A stretch of DNA of 64,000 nucleotides, taken from Gordonia insulae. Its GTDB lineage: Bacteria > Actinomycetota > Actinomycetes > Mycobacteriales > Mycobacteriaceae. The DNA lies in assembly GCF_003855095.1 (NCBI RefSeq), contig NZ_CP033972.1, forward strand, positions 1,178,001 through 1,242,000. Direction: 5' to 3'. The notes beneath the pieces were generated by a model. The model had not been told where the DNA came from, made no database searches, and saw nothing but the letters and a program-made list of their open reading frames with translations. This document shows positions 31,941-40,695 of this stretch, in pieces. Every line of letters starts with the position of its first letter. The first letter of the stretch is position 1. The translations under genes and the position numbers were made by a program.

Positions 31941-31954
31941 CGGAGTAAACTCCG
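31941..31954 (+). promoter_or_regulatory. Short palindrome upstream of the carotenoid oxygenase gene
   Basis: CGGAGT-AA-ACTCCG, a perfect inverted repeat 58 bases before the start codon at 32013, in the 239-base gap with amt. It is a candidate operator or start-proximal hairpin. No regulator gene is adjacent. The rest of the gap shows no gene. Confidence 0.35.
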
Positions 31955-32012
31955 TGAGGGAAGCCCGTCCTCGCCTGTCACCAGAGTGTGACGGTCCGTC
32001 GAGGAGTCCGCC

Positions 32013-33440
32013 ATGTCCACCGCCGTTCCCGGGTCCGCCACCTCGTTCGCCGATGTCTCCGATTACGTCTCCGGCCCCTACGCGCCGGTCGCCGACGAGA
32101 TCACCGCCGTCGACCTTCCTGTCGAGGGAGAGCTGCCGGCCGAGTTGAACGGACGCTACGTGCGTAACGGACCGAACCCCGCCGACGTCGGATCACTCGA
32201 TCTGCGCGCACACCATTGGTTCGTCGGGGACGGCATGGTGCATGGAGTCCGACTGCGCGACGGCCGTGCGGAGTGGTACCGCAATCGTTTCGTCGGGTCG
32301 GCGAAGATGTCCGCCGCGCGTGGTCTACCGGATATTCCCGGCCCCAATTGGAGCGGAAACCAGGTCGGACCCAACACGAGTGTCGCCGGGTTCGCGGGCA
32401 CGACGTGGGCGGTGGTGGAGGCCGGTGGCTGCCCCGTCGAACTCGACTACGAGTTGGAAACGTTGGGCCGCAACGACTTCTACGGAACCCTGCCCGGAGC
32501 GTTCACCGCGCACCCGAAGCGAGACCCGAGCACAGGCGAGTTGCACGCGATGGTCTACGCGTGGGCGCAGTGGATGGATCACGTCCAGTACATCGTCGTC
32601 GGTGTCGACGGCAGAGTGCGGCACGCACTCGACATCCCGCTGTCCGGGATGACGATGCTCCACGACATGTCGCTGACCCCCAACTGGGCGATCATCTACG
32701 ATCAACCCTGCACCGCGGACATCGACGTCGCCATGACCGGACAGTTTCCCTTCCGGTGGAATCCCGACTACGGCAACCGAATCGGTCTGCTGCCGCGTAC
32801 CGGGGAGGGCGGCACCGGGGCCAGTGCCGCCGACATCATCTGGATCGATGTTCCGCTCGGCTACGTCTTCCACCCATTGAACGCGTTCGAACGCGACGAC
32901 GGCACCGTGGTGATCGACGTCTGCAACTACCAGAAGATGTTCGCAGCAGACGTTTTCGGACCGTTCCGAGACGGGCTCAGCCGGTTGGAGCGGTGGGACA
33001 TCGATCCCGGGCGACGGTCCTGCTCCGTCACCGTCGTCGATGAGACACCGAACGAGTTTCCGGTGCACCGCGGATCGGTCGGCCTTCAGGAACATCGGTA
33101 CGGCTACTGCTCAGCACCGTCACTCGACCGTTCACAGGGCTGGCCTACGCTCAAGCACGACCTGCTGACGGGCGAACGCCGCATCTTCGATCACGGACCG
33201 GGCCGGGCCGCCGGGGAGCCCGCCTTCGTGGGGCGGACCGGCGGCGACGGCGCCGAGGACGATGGCTGGCTCGTCACCTTCGTCCACGACATGGTCGACG
33301 GCACGGCCGAGTTCGTCGTCATGGACGCACAAGAGTTCGACCGCCGTGGCTACGTCGCGCGAGTCTCACTGCCACAACGCGTTCCGTTCGGATTCCACGG
33401 AAACTGGATCAGCGACGAGTCGGTTCCACCGCCGAACTGA
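32013..33440 (+). CDS. Carotenoid (stilbene) cleavage oxygenase family protein
   Basis: 475 residues, start after GAGGAG. The family pattern LPAELNGRYVRNGPNP, HHWFVGDGMVHGVRL, AHPKRDPSTGELHAMVY, MTMLHDMSLTPNWAII, FHPLNAFERDDGTVVIDVC and the final GFHGNW supply the four iron-coordinating histidines. These Fe(II) dioxygenases split a conjugated double bond of carotenoids, apocarotenoids or lignostilbenes. No carotenoid synthesis genes are nearby, so a phenylpropanoid or stilbene substrate is quite possible. Confidence 0.88.
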   Translation: MSTAVPGSATSFADVSDYVSGPYAPVADEITAVDLPVEGELPAELNGRYVRNGPNPADVGSLDLRAHHWFVGDGMVHGVRLRDGRAEWYRNRFVGSAKMSAARGLPDIPGPNWSGNQVGPNTSVAGFAGTTWAVVEAGGCPVELDYELETLGRNDFYGTLPGAFTAHPKRDPSTGELHAMVYAWAQWMDHVQYIVVGVDGRVRHALDIPLSGMTMLHDMSLTPNWAIIYDQPCTADIDVAMTGQFPFRWNPDYGNRIGLLPRTGEGGTGASAADIIWIDVPLGYVFHPLNAFERDDGTVVIDVCNYQKMFAADVFGPFRDGLSRLERWDIDPGRRSCSVTVVDETPNEFPVHRGSVGLQEHRYGYCSAPSLDRSQGWPTLKHDLLTGERRIFDHGPGRAAGEPAFVGRTGGDGAEDDGWLVTFVHDMVDGTAEFVVMDAQEFDRRGYVARVSLPQRVPFGFHGNWISDESVPPPN

Positions 33441-33467
33441 CGCGCACAGTTCTCCGCCTACCGACCG

Positions 33468-34268
33468 CTATTCAGGATCCGCGAAGCGTGCGTCTCGACG
33501 CTCCATTCCGGCGAACACCGCTTCGAGTTGATTGGCCGACCCCATCAGGCCGACCTGCAACTCACTCTCCAGCATGAGGGCCGTCGCGCTGTCCGCCCCG
33601 CTCCACGTCTCGTCGTAGAGTCGCTTGGCCGCTCGGATCGCATGCGGTGACTTGCCGGCGATCTCGTGCGCCAGATCGAGGGCTGCCGCGAGTGGGTCGT
33701 CGAGGACGCGGGTGGCCAGGCCCAACGAGTGCGCTTCGGTGCCTGAGATGATGCGCCCGGTGAAGGTGAGTTCCTTGGCCACGTCGGCGGCGACCAGGCG
33801 GGGGAGCGTCTGACTGATGCCCATGTCGGGCACCAGCCCCCACTTGACCTCCATGATCGACAGCCGAGCGTCGGGCGTCACGTATCGGATGTCTGCACCC
33901 AGAGCGATCTGCAGTCCACCACCGAAGCAGTTACCGGTGATCGCCGCGATGACCGGCGCCGGCACCCGCGCCCAGTCCGTCGCGACACGCTGCGCGTGGT
34001 TCGCGAGATGGCCGTCCTCGCGGGTCAACAGAGCTGGTGCACCACCGGAGTCACCGAGCGCCGAGATGTCCAGTCCGGAGCAGAAGCTCTTGCCCGCTCC
34101 GTGGAGCACGACGGCGCGGACGCGACGATCGGCGGCCAGTGATTCGGTGGTCGCCAGGATCGCGTCGAACATCGCGGGGTCCAGCGCATTGTGTTTCTCG
34201 CCGCGATCCAGTGTCACCGTCGCAACGCCGTCATCACTGACGTCGAGTCGAATTCTGTGTTCGCCCAT
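33468..34268 (-). CDS. Enoyl-CoA hydratase/isomerase (crotonase) family protein
   Basis: 266 residues, start after AAGGAGAG. RAVVLHGAGKSFCSGLDISAL is the CoA-binding oxyanion segment, VIAAITGNCFGGGLQIALGADIRYVTPDARLSIMEVKWGLVPDMG the second. The residue after MEVKWGLVPDMG where hydratases have a catalytic Glu is not obviously preserved, so hydratase, isomerase or hydrolase activity cannot be separated. Cytosolic. Convergent with the oxygenase gene. Confidence 0.87.
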   Translation of the reverse strand: MGEHRIRLDVSDDGVATVTLDRGEKHNALDPAMFDAILATTESLAADRRVRAVVLHGAGKSFCSGLDISALGDSGGAPALLTREDGHLANHAQRVATDWARVPAPVIAAITGNCFGGGLQIALGADIRYVTPDARLSIMEVKWGLVPDMGISQTLPRLVAADVAKELTFTGRIISGTEAHSLGLATRVLDDPLAAALDLAHEIAGKSPHAIRAAKRLYDETWSGADSATALMLESELQVGLMGSANQLEAVFAGMERRDARFADPE

Positions 34269-34440
34269 CGATGTATCTCTCCTTCTGTTGATGCTTCTCG
34301 ACCTGGCGTCCAGCGAGCATCGCCACGCCCACCCATCCTAGGGAGCTGCCGAGCGAATCCGTCCGGAAACGCATCAGCACCGACCGACGGTCGGCACGGC
34401 AACGGTTGATCACAGCCCGGTTGTCTGTGACGATCGCGAG

Positions 34441-34953
34441 ATGAGCACGCCGGAGAACACGCGCGCATCGGCCAACAGCTCGCGATCACGATGGGTACTC
34501 CGCCAGATCGCCCGTCTCTGGCTGGGGGTGACCTTGATGTTCGCCGGTGTCAGCCACCTCAGCTTCGCCCGCGAAGAGTTTCGTGCGCAGGTGCCGTCCT
34601 GGGTTCCACTCGACGAGGATGTCGTGGTGATCGCCTCCGGAGTGGTCGAGATCGGGTTGGGTGCTGCACTCCTGCTCGCACCGCTGCGGCTGCGACCCGT
34701 CGTCGGTGTGGTGGTCGCGGGCTTCTTCGTCGCCGTGTTCCCCGGCAACGTCGGCCAGTGGGTGGAAGGAGTCGATGCGTTCGGACTCGATACCGCCACC
34801 GCACGATTCGTCAGACTGTTCTTCCAGCCCGTCCTGATCGCGCTCGCGCTGTGGTCCACAGGAGGGTGGCGCTGGCTGCGCGACCGTGTGCACGGGCGAC
34901 AGCATGACCCGGAGGCCCCGTCGTTTCGACTACGACACAACGGAAGGCCCTGA
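34441..34953 (+). CDS. DoxX-like small membrane protein
   Basis: 170 residues with four hydrophobic segments: WLGVTLMFAGVSHLSF, VVIASGVVEIGLGAALLLA, LRPVVGVVVAGFFVAVFPGNV and LFFQPVLIALALW. The early LMFAGVSHL and the FPGNVGQWVEG motif are those of the DoxX/DUF4267-like group of unknown function. It lies two bases before the DUF2255 gene, forming an operon. Confidence 0.78.
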   Translation: MSTPENTRASANSSRSRWVLRQIARLWLGVTLMFAGVSHLSFAREEFRAQVPSWVPLDEDVVVIASGVVEIGLGAALLLAPLRLRPVVGVVVAGFFVAVFPGNVGQWVEGVDAFGLDTATARFVRLFFQPVLIALALWSTGGWRWLRDRVHGRQHDPEAPSFRLRHNGRP

Positions 34954-34955
34954 AG

Positions 34956-35357
34956 GTGAACACATCACGGGTCTGGACCCAGCACGAACTCGACCAGATC
35001 GGGGCGACGTCCGAACTGCAGATCTCAGCCCCGAAGGCCGGCGGATCCTGGCGGCGCCCAGTGCCGATCTGGGTGGTCTGTGTGGACGGTTGCGTCTACG
35101 TCCGCACGTGGTACCGGCGAGACAACGGGTGGTTCGGAGACGCCGTGCGGTCACAGCACGCCCGAGTCAGCGTTCCCGGACTGTCGACGGATGTGGCGGT
35201 GACCGACCTCGGTGACTCGGATTCGCGTCTGCGTATCGCCGTCGATGACGCCTACCGCGCGAAGTACGCCGAGCATGGCAGCGGATCGGTGGGCGGCATG
35301 GTCACCGATGATGCGGCGGCGTCCACCCTGCAACTGACGCCCTGGGCTGGGTCGTGA
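34956..35357 (+). CDS. DUF2255 family protein
   Basis: 133 residues from a GTG two bases after the DoxX-like gene. WTQHELDQIGATSELQISAPKAGGSWRRPVPIWVVCVDGCVYVRTWYRRDNGWFGDAV matches DUF2255, a split-barrel FMN-binding-like fold related to deazaflavin (F420) nitroreductases; its function is unassigned. No membrane segment. Confidence 0.78.
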   Translation: MNTSRVWTQHELDQIGATSELQISAPKAGGSWRRPVPIWVVCVDGCVYVRTWYRRDNGWFGDAVRSQHARVSVPGLSTDVAVTDLGDSDSRLRIAVDDAYRAKYAEHGSGSVGGMVTDDAAASTLQLTPWAGS

Positions 35358-35384
35358 GTGCCTCGGCCTAGTGGGCCTCGCCAT

Positions 35385-35404
35385 GTTCGCACATGTGTGC
35401 GAAC
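35385..35404 (+). promoter_or_regulatory. 20-bp perfect palindrome over the start of the 35393 gene
   Basis: GTTCGCACA (35385-35393) and TGTGCGAAC (35396-35404) are exact complements around TG. The first possible ATG (35393) lies inside it and the second (35405) is immediately after. No ribosome site is seen. Binding here would block either initiation or transcription. Confidence 0.55.
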
Positions 35405-36130
35405 ATGGTCAGCGTGAATTCGCGCAGACCGATCGGGTTGACTCCCGACGACCTCGAATCCCTGTCCGCGGGACTCGCTGCCGGCAAGCGGGTCACGGTT
35501 TACCTACGTGATCCGATGCCGTCGCTGAACCTTGACGCCGGAGCGTCGGCACGTGTCGTGTCCATCGACGGGTCGACGATCACGGTGAGCCCGAAAGGGG
35601 TCGATGATCAACTACCCTTCGAGCCCGACGAACTGCTGAAGTCACGGGCCGCAGCTGTCCCGGCCACCCCGGCACGAAGACGACCGGCCAAGGCGGCACC
35701 CACACCGGGAGGGCCGCCCAGGTCATCGAGAGACGTTGCAACAGAATCAACGCCGCCCGTACCAGTCCCGCGCACCGAACCTGCGGAGCCGAAGAACGTG
35801 AGGTCCAACCCGGCCCCCGCGAAAGCGGCGCGACGGTCGAAGACTCCGAGTGCGGCGGTCAGCGTGACCGTCACGGCAGTGGGGGAGAGCACATGGACGG
35901 TCTCTGTATCGCATGGCACCAAGAGGCAGGGTAAACCGACCGAGGTGACACCTGATCGGGTGGCGCGAGCGATGCGCGAACTCGGCGACGACGCCGCGAT
36001 CACCGCAGTGGACACGGCGATCGAGTCCGCGCGCGCGGCAGCCCAGAAGAGAATCGACGAATTGAGCCACGAGCTCGAAACCGCGCGCGCCGCGCTGGCG
36101 CATCTCGAGGGGCAGGTCACTGACGACTGA
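35393..36130 (+). CDS. Uncharacterised actinobacterial protein, possibly DUF6319 family
   Basis: 245 residues from 35393 or 241 from 35405. The N-terminal about 80 residues form a small beta domain (GLAAGKRVTVYLRDPMPSLNLDAGASARVVSIDGSTITVSPKGVDDQLPFEPDELLKS). A Pro/Ala/Lys-rich linker (about 85-155) follows, then VSVTVTAVGESTWTVSVSHGTKRQGKPTEVTPDRVARAMRELGD and a C-terminal helix or coiled coil (AAAQKRIDELSHELETARAALAHLEGQ). The basic linker suggests DNA or RNA contact. The DUF number is from memory and uncertain; function unknown. Confidence 0.6.
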   Translation: MCANMVSVNSRRPIGLTPDDLESLSAGLAAGKRVTVYLRDPMPSLNLDAGASARVVSIDGSTITVSPKGVDDQLPFEPDELLKSRAAAVPATPARRRPAKAAPTPGGPPRSSRDVATESTPPVPVPRTEPAEPKNVRSNPAPAKAARRSKTPSAAVSVTVTAVGESTWTVSVSHGTKRQGKPTEVTPDRVARAMRELGDDAAITAVDTAIESARAAAQKRIDELSHELETARAALAHLEGQVTDD

Positions 36131-36150
36131 CGGGGTGTCAGCAATCCGGG

Positions 36151-38559
36151 TCAGACCGCGAGATCCTGCCCGAGGTGCATCGCCCGCAGCATCGTCAACA
36201 TCTCCGAGCGGGTGTCGGCGCCGATCCGACGTCGGATGCGGGCCGCGTGATGTTCGACGGTCTTCGCCGAGATGAACAGACGTGCGCCGATGTCACGGTA
36301 GGTGATCCCCGACAGCAACAGCCGCGCGACCTCTCGTTCGCGTTCACTGAGTACTGCCACAGCGGCCGTCACCTCCGCCGGCGCGGTCGAGGTGGAGGTG
36401 ACGTGGACGCGGAGCGATCGCGCCAGCTGGAGCATCGCACCACTTGTCCTGGTATCCCTCGCGCACAGGGCCGCCTGCCCGGCCAGACGTGCGGCGTCCC
36501 AGGTGTGTCCGTGTGCGTCGAGTTCCCTTGTCGCGCAAGCCACCCGCTCAGGATTGACGTCCCCGGCGAGAACCTCGATCCACACCCGGCCGGCGCGGGC
36601 GAGGACCGCCGCATACGGATTGGACCTCCCGGACTCGGCCAAGGCGTGCGCCGCCGGAACAACTTCCGCGGGCGCGGTTGCATTGATGGCGGCGTGAACG
36701 CCGTGCCAGTGCGCGATCACCGACCATTGCGACGAGGTCCCCAGTTTGCCGATCAAGCGTGAGATGTCACCGACCACGGTCGAGATCCGCGCCGACCAGC
36801 CCACCTGCGCTGCCGCCACGCGGATCTCGCCGACGAACATCAGTCCGAACACGTCCACACTGTATTCCCCCAGCACATCTATCGCCTCCGGCAGAACCGC
36901 GAGGATCTCGGCCTCGTCACCGCGTCGGCGGGCGATCGCCACCCGAAGTGCGCTCAGCGCCAGAGCATCACGGGACGGGACGCCCGCAGGCCCGGTCATC
37001 TCGGTGAGCGCGTCTATCTCGGCGGCCGCGCCTTCCACGTCACCTTCGAACAGTGACACCCACGTCAACAGCACCCTGCGCCGCTGCCTATGCGACGCCG
37101 GGAGAGCATCGACCGGGGTGCGAGAGAGAACTGTTCGCGCCGCCTTCAGATTCCCGGTGTGCAGGGCGAGAAGTGCAGCGGTAGCCGCCGCGGTATCGGC
37201 GCAGACGCGCGTGGCGACGCATTCGCGGTCGATGCCGGCGGCGCGGATCAGTGTGTGCAGCGCGTCGAAGGACGATCCGAACATCGACGATGCCAACCCC
37301 TGCGCGATCATCACCTCCACTGCCACCGAGGTCTCCGGCCCGATCGCTGCCCGCCCCGGGTCCGCGAACTCCGCCAGTCCATCGAGACCCCCACCGGCGG
37401 CCGCGATCACCGCCCAACGCGCACGGACAGCGATACCGATTGCATCGGTGCATGTGTGGGCAGCTGCCCATGCAGCGAGGCACGCGGCGCGCGGGGTGTC
37501 GCCGCGTAGTTGTGCCGTCACCGCCGCAAGATCGGTGGCGCGCAAACGTTGTTCGTCATCGACAAGCGGCCATAGCGCGTCGAGGAGTCCGCCGACGCCG
37601 GTGAGTGTGCCCGCCCGGATGAGCTCGGCCACCTCGTCCAGGCGTGCATCGACGGACCGTTCCACCCCGTCGGCACACAGTGTCTCTGACAGGCGAGTCG
37701 ACACGGTGCCGCTGCGACGAAACAATTCGTCGAGTGAACGCTCGATCTGGGCAATGCGCCGGTACCCCAGAGTGGCGGCGCACTGGCGGTGTACCTCGGC
37801 GGTGAGTACGTCACCGCCGTCCAGGAATCCGGAGCATCGCACCATGTCGAGGACCTCGGCGACGCATTCGAAGTCGAGCCCCAATACCTCGGAAAGGTCA
37901 GTGGTACCCACGTCGACGCCGAGTGTGATCAGCGCCATCACCATGAGCTCGGTCTCGGTGCACGTACCCAGCCGCTCGCGTATCTCGCGTGCCACGGCCA
38001 CATCCAGGAGCGCGCCGTCTGGACAGGTCGTCAGCGACCCGACGGCTGCGTCGACGAGGCAGGGCATGCCGGCGCTGAGCTCGTGCACACGCGGTGCGAG
38101 TCCGGGATCGGCGTACCGGGCCACCGCATCTCCGACGTCGGCGCAGGACAGCGTGCCGAGTCGAATCGCGGCGACATCCCGGGTGAGTGCTGCGACCGTC
38201 GATCGCAGCATGGTGCGACGCCGGCGTGGCCGGGTCGCGGCGATCACGATGTGAGTCCCGCGGTCCACCAGGTCGGTGAGGGCAGCGAGGTCGGCGTCGT
38301 CGAGGCGGTCGATGTCGTCGATCAGTAGGACGTCGGAGCCCGAAGCCGCGTCAGGGAACCCGCTTGCAACGGTGAGGTCGTTATCGCGCAGAAGGTTTCG
38401 AACATGATGCAGCAGATGGGTCTTGCCGTAACCGGACAACCCGACGATAAGGCGTGCCGTGGGTCGCCGGGGTTCGCAGATCAGCGACGACACGATCGAC
38501 CGGCCGAGCACCTCGCGTGAGGAGGTGCCTGCGGCCGCGGACGGATCAGCCTGCAGCAT
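36151..38559 (-). CDS. Large LuxR-type ATPase transcriptional regulator of the ini-like locus
   Basis: 802 residues from the ATG complementary to 38557-38559 (GGTGGA upstream); a start at 38628 would overlap the Hsp70 gene by 83 bases. Walker A is LIVGLSGYGKTHLL, Walker B DVLLIDDIDRLDD. A long helical repeat region follows, and the C-terminal HTH is LSEREREVARLLLSGITYRDIGARLFISAKTVEHHAARIRRRIG. M. tuberculosis has a comparable large regulator (Rv0339c) beside iniBAC, so this is the likely activator of the divergent ini-like genes. It is coupled to the Hsp70 gene, whose end it overlaps by 14 bases. Confidence 0.82.
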   Translation of the reverse strand: MLQADPSAAAGTSSREVLGRSIVSSLICEPRRPTARLIVGLSGYGKTHLLHHVRNLLRDNDLTVASGFPDAASGSDVLLIDDIDRLDDADLAALTDLVDRGTHIVIAATRPRRRRTMLRSTVAALTRDVAAIRLGTLSCADVGDAVARYADPGLAPRVHELSAGMPCLVDAAVGSLTTCPDGALLDVAVAREIRERLGTCTETELMVMALITLGVDVGTTDLSEVLGLDFECVAEVLDMVRCSGFLDGGDVLTAEVHRQCAATLGYRRIAQIERSLDELFRRSGTVSTRLSETLCADGVERSVDARLDEVAELIRAGTLTGVGGLLDALWPLVDDEQRLRATDLAAVTAQLRGDTPRAACLAAWAAAHTCTDAIGIAVRARWAVIAAAGGGLDGLAEFADPGRAAIGPETSVAVEVMIAQGLASSMFGSSFDALHTLIRAAGIDRECVATRVCADTAAATAALLALHTGNLKAARTVLSRTPVDALPASHRQRRRVLLTWVSLFEGDVEGAAAEIDALTEMTGPAGVPSRDALALSALRVAIARRRGDEAEILAVLPEAIDVLGEYSVDVFGLMFVGEIRVAAAQVGWSARISTVVGDISRLIGKLGTSSQWSVIAHWHGVHAAINATAPAEVVPAAHALAESGRSNPYAAVLARAGRVWIEVLAGDVNPERVACATRELDAHGHTWDAARLAGQAALCARDTRTSGAMLQLARSLRVHVTSTSTAPAEVTAAVAVLSEREREVARLLLSGITYRDIGARLFISAKTVEHHAARIRRRIGADTRSEMLTMLRAMHLGQDLAV

Positions 38560-40351
38560 CGGTTCCACCGTCTGGTCCCGTGTCCGGGTCAGTGCCTGCG
38601 GCCCTGCCGCTGTCGCTGCCCGGAGCAATCGCTTCGCCGCCGTCGATACCCACCTCCGGTGTATCGATCACGGGTGGGATGACCTCCGGCGCGCTGATAT
38701 CGGGTGTACTGATCTCCGGCGTGCTGATCTCGGGTGTACTGATCTCCGGCGTGCTGATCTCGGGATCCGACGCCTCCGGGGTGGTCTGCTGTGTCGTCTC
38801 CTCGAGTTCGGTGACGACCGGTGCGTCGTTCTGGACCTGGGGCTCACCCGCGGGAACCGGCGCGGGAGCCTCTGTCGCCCTGACCGAAGACGGCACATCG
38901 ACAGGTGTCGGAGTCGTCGGTTGTTCGTCACTCGACATCGCAAGCGCCGTCCCACCGACCGTCACCACCAGGGCGACGGCTGCCCCGACGATGATGCCGA
39001 CGCGGCGCCGCGACTTCGGTGGCGTGGCGTTCTTGTCACTTTCCGTCGGCGACGCATCGTCGGCGAAGCGCAGCACCGGATGAGGGCCGCTCGGGGAGCC
39101 ATTCGGCTCGATCTCGAGGTCTCGGGTCCGGAGTCCGGCATCACCGAGCGATCGGGCGGATGACGAATCCTCCGGCGGTCTGGTAACCCGGGTGGAGCCG
39201 ACCGGCCTCGCGCGGGCTCCCGTGGACGACGTGCGCGCGGGCGCCGGCTCGTCGGAGGCCGTGAACGGGGACGCCACTCGGGCACGTGGGCTCGCCTCTC
39301 CGACAGTGGTGAACTCACCGGCGAGGATCGCGGCACCTCGCGCGGCCGTGCTCGCCGGGTCAGCGTCGACGAGTATCGGCAGGTGGAACTCACCTGACAG
39401 GTGCTGGGTCGTCAATCCGACCGATGCTCCGCCGCCGATCGCGACGAGTGCGGCGAGTTCGGAGGTGGACCGTCCCGCACGTGCCAGGATGTCTCGGATC
39501 GTCGAAGACGGACGTCCGAGAAGGGGCGCCACAAGGTCTTCGAGTTCGGTGCGGGTGACCCTGACATCGCCGCGGTAGATCGGCAGGTCGACGTCGACAA
39601 CGGCGACTGTCGACCGCGCGAGCTCCTCTTTGGCGGCGGTGCAACGTCGGCGGAGAATCGTCAGCGCCGACGCGAGGTTCGGATCGGCCGCGACCACGGT
39701 TGCCGGATCTTCGAGTGCTTCGCCGAGGACGTACCGCATCAACGCGTGATCGAGATCGTTGCCACCGGGTTCCTCGATGCGGACAGGATCACCGACCCTC
39801 GTGTGGTCGATGACGTCGACCACGGCCACTGTTGTGCCCGATGCTCCGAAATCGGTGATCGCGAGCAACCCGGCCGCCGGGTAGTCGGCGAGTTCGCGGA
39901 GTCGTGCCAACGCGCAGATCATGTCTGTTGCCATGCGCAGGTCCGTGGGAAGTCCGACATCCCGCAGCGCCGAACCAAGGACAGCCACCTGGTGCGATGT
40001 CCACGTGGCCGGGTGGCCGACCACCATCGGCGGTGCGGACGGAAACCGGTCCGATGTCGCCGCGGCGATGCTCTTGATCGCGGCGGCAGTCAGCTCTTCG
40101 GCCAGACGGCCCACGCCGTCCGGTCCCGCGATCGGCACCGGATCACCCACCCGATCAACGAATCCCGTCATGGTCACCCCACCAGGGGAGACTCGGGAGT
40201 TCTCCTCTGCCGTGCCGCACTCCGTCGATCGAGTGGAGTGGCACGCGCCGACGGTGACCATCGCCGAGCGCTGGACGCAGGGTTCGCCCGCTGGGAAGGT
40301 TGCCGCGTGCAGGAAGCGGCTGCCGAGCGTGATTCCGAGTGCAGTCGCCAT
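38546..40351 (-). CDS. Membrane-anchored Hsp70-like protein with repeat tail
   Basis: 601 residues from the ATG complementary to 40349-40351 (AAGGGGG upstream). Residues 1-350 resemble the Hsp70/actin ATPase: phosphate 2 ITDFGASGTTVAVVDV (165-180) and adenosine motif ALVAIGGGASVGLTT (301-315). In phosphate 1, normally IGIDLGTTNS, the Asp is Thr8 (LGITLGSRF). There is no peptide-binding domain. A Ser/Arg/Pro linker leads to one transmembrane helix (451-472), with an acidic Pro/Thr tail outside containing PEIST repeats (530-555). Topology is inferred from the basic RRR before the helix. It is divergent from the IniB-like genes. Confidence 0.8.
   Translation of the reverse strand: MATALGITLGSRFLHAATFPAGEPCVQRSAMVTVGACHSTRSTECGTAEENSRVSPGGVTMTGFVDRVGDPVPIAGPDGVGRLAEELTAAAIKSIAAATSDRFPSAPPMVVGHPATWTSHQVAVLGSALRDVGLPTDLRMATDMICALARLRELADYPAAGLLAITDFGASGTTVAVVDVIDHTRVGDPVRIEEPGGNDLDHALMRYVLGEALEDPATVVAADPNLASALTILRRRCTAAKEELARSTVAVVDVDLPIYRGDVRVTRTELEDLVAPLLGRPSSTIRDILARAGRSTSELAALVAIGGGASVGLTTQHLSGEFHLPILVDADPASTAARGAAILAGEFTTVGEASPRARVASPFTASDEPAPARTSSTGARARPVGSTRVTRPPEDSSSARSLGDAGLRTRDLEIEPNGSPSGPHPVLRFADDASPTESDKNATPPKSRRRVGIIVGAAVALVVTVGGTALAMSSDEQPTTPTPVDVPSSVRATEAPAPVPAGEPQVQNDAPVVTELEETTQQTTPEASDPEISTPEISTPEISTPEISTPDISAPEVIPPVIDTPEVGIDGGEAIAPGSDSGRAAGTDPDTGPDGGTDAAG
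38671..38760 (-). repeat. 30-bp tandem repeat encoding PEIST units
   Basis: Bases 38701-38730 and 38731-38760 are identical; 38671-38700 is a diverged copy. Each 30-mer is two 15-bp subunits coding for Pro-Glu-Ile-Ser-Thr on the minus strand. It lies in the extracytoplasmic tail of the Hsp70-like protein and keeps frame at any copy number. Confidence 0.9.
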
Positions 40352-40450
40352 CGGAGCCCCCTTGGGGTGTGAGTCATCGGATAAGAGTGGTCGTCGTCCG
40401 TGCGTTTCACCTATGGGCACCATCGAAATACTGACGGAGCCGGGGGGCGC

Positions 40451-40547
40451 GAGTAGTGCGCTACTCAAATCAGACAGGCCGGGTTGGGGGATCCGTCACG
40501 ACCTACTCGGGTTCCACGCGGACGGCGCGTGGAACTTCCCCTAATAT
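40451..40547 (+). promoter_or_regulatory. Divergent control region of the ini-like locus with repeated CTACTC
   Basis: The 344-base gap between the Hsp70-like gene and the first IniB-like gene holds an inverted repeat GAGTAG-TGCG-CTACTC (40451-40466) and a further CTACTC at 40503-40508, exactly 42 bases (four helical turns) after the first. TAATAT at 40542-40547 is a good -10 for rightward transcription with no clear -35, which fits an activator-dependent promoter. No gene is seen in the gap. Confidence 0.45.
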
Positions 40548-40695
40548 CGCGCGACATCTCGCCGAATCACCCCCGGTGGCCCCTAGGCGCGTACGGGTCG
40601 AACCCCGTACGGATCAGGACATCCGGCGGATAGGATCTGAAACCAGCAGCCGACGAACGCGACTTGCCGGCCACCGGGTCGAGGAGGAGGTACGG

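Noticed and set aside
38671..38760. CRISPR or transposon end repeats
   Set aside because: The repeats are contiguous, in frame and encode PEIST units of the Hsp70-like tail.
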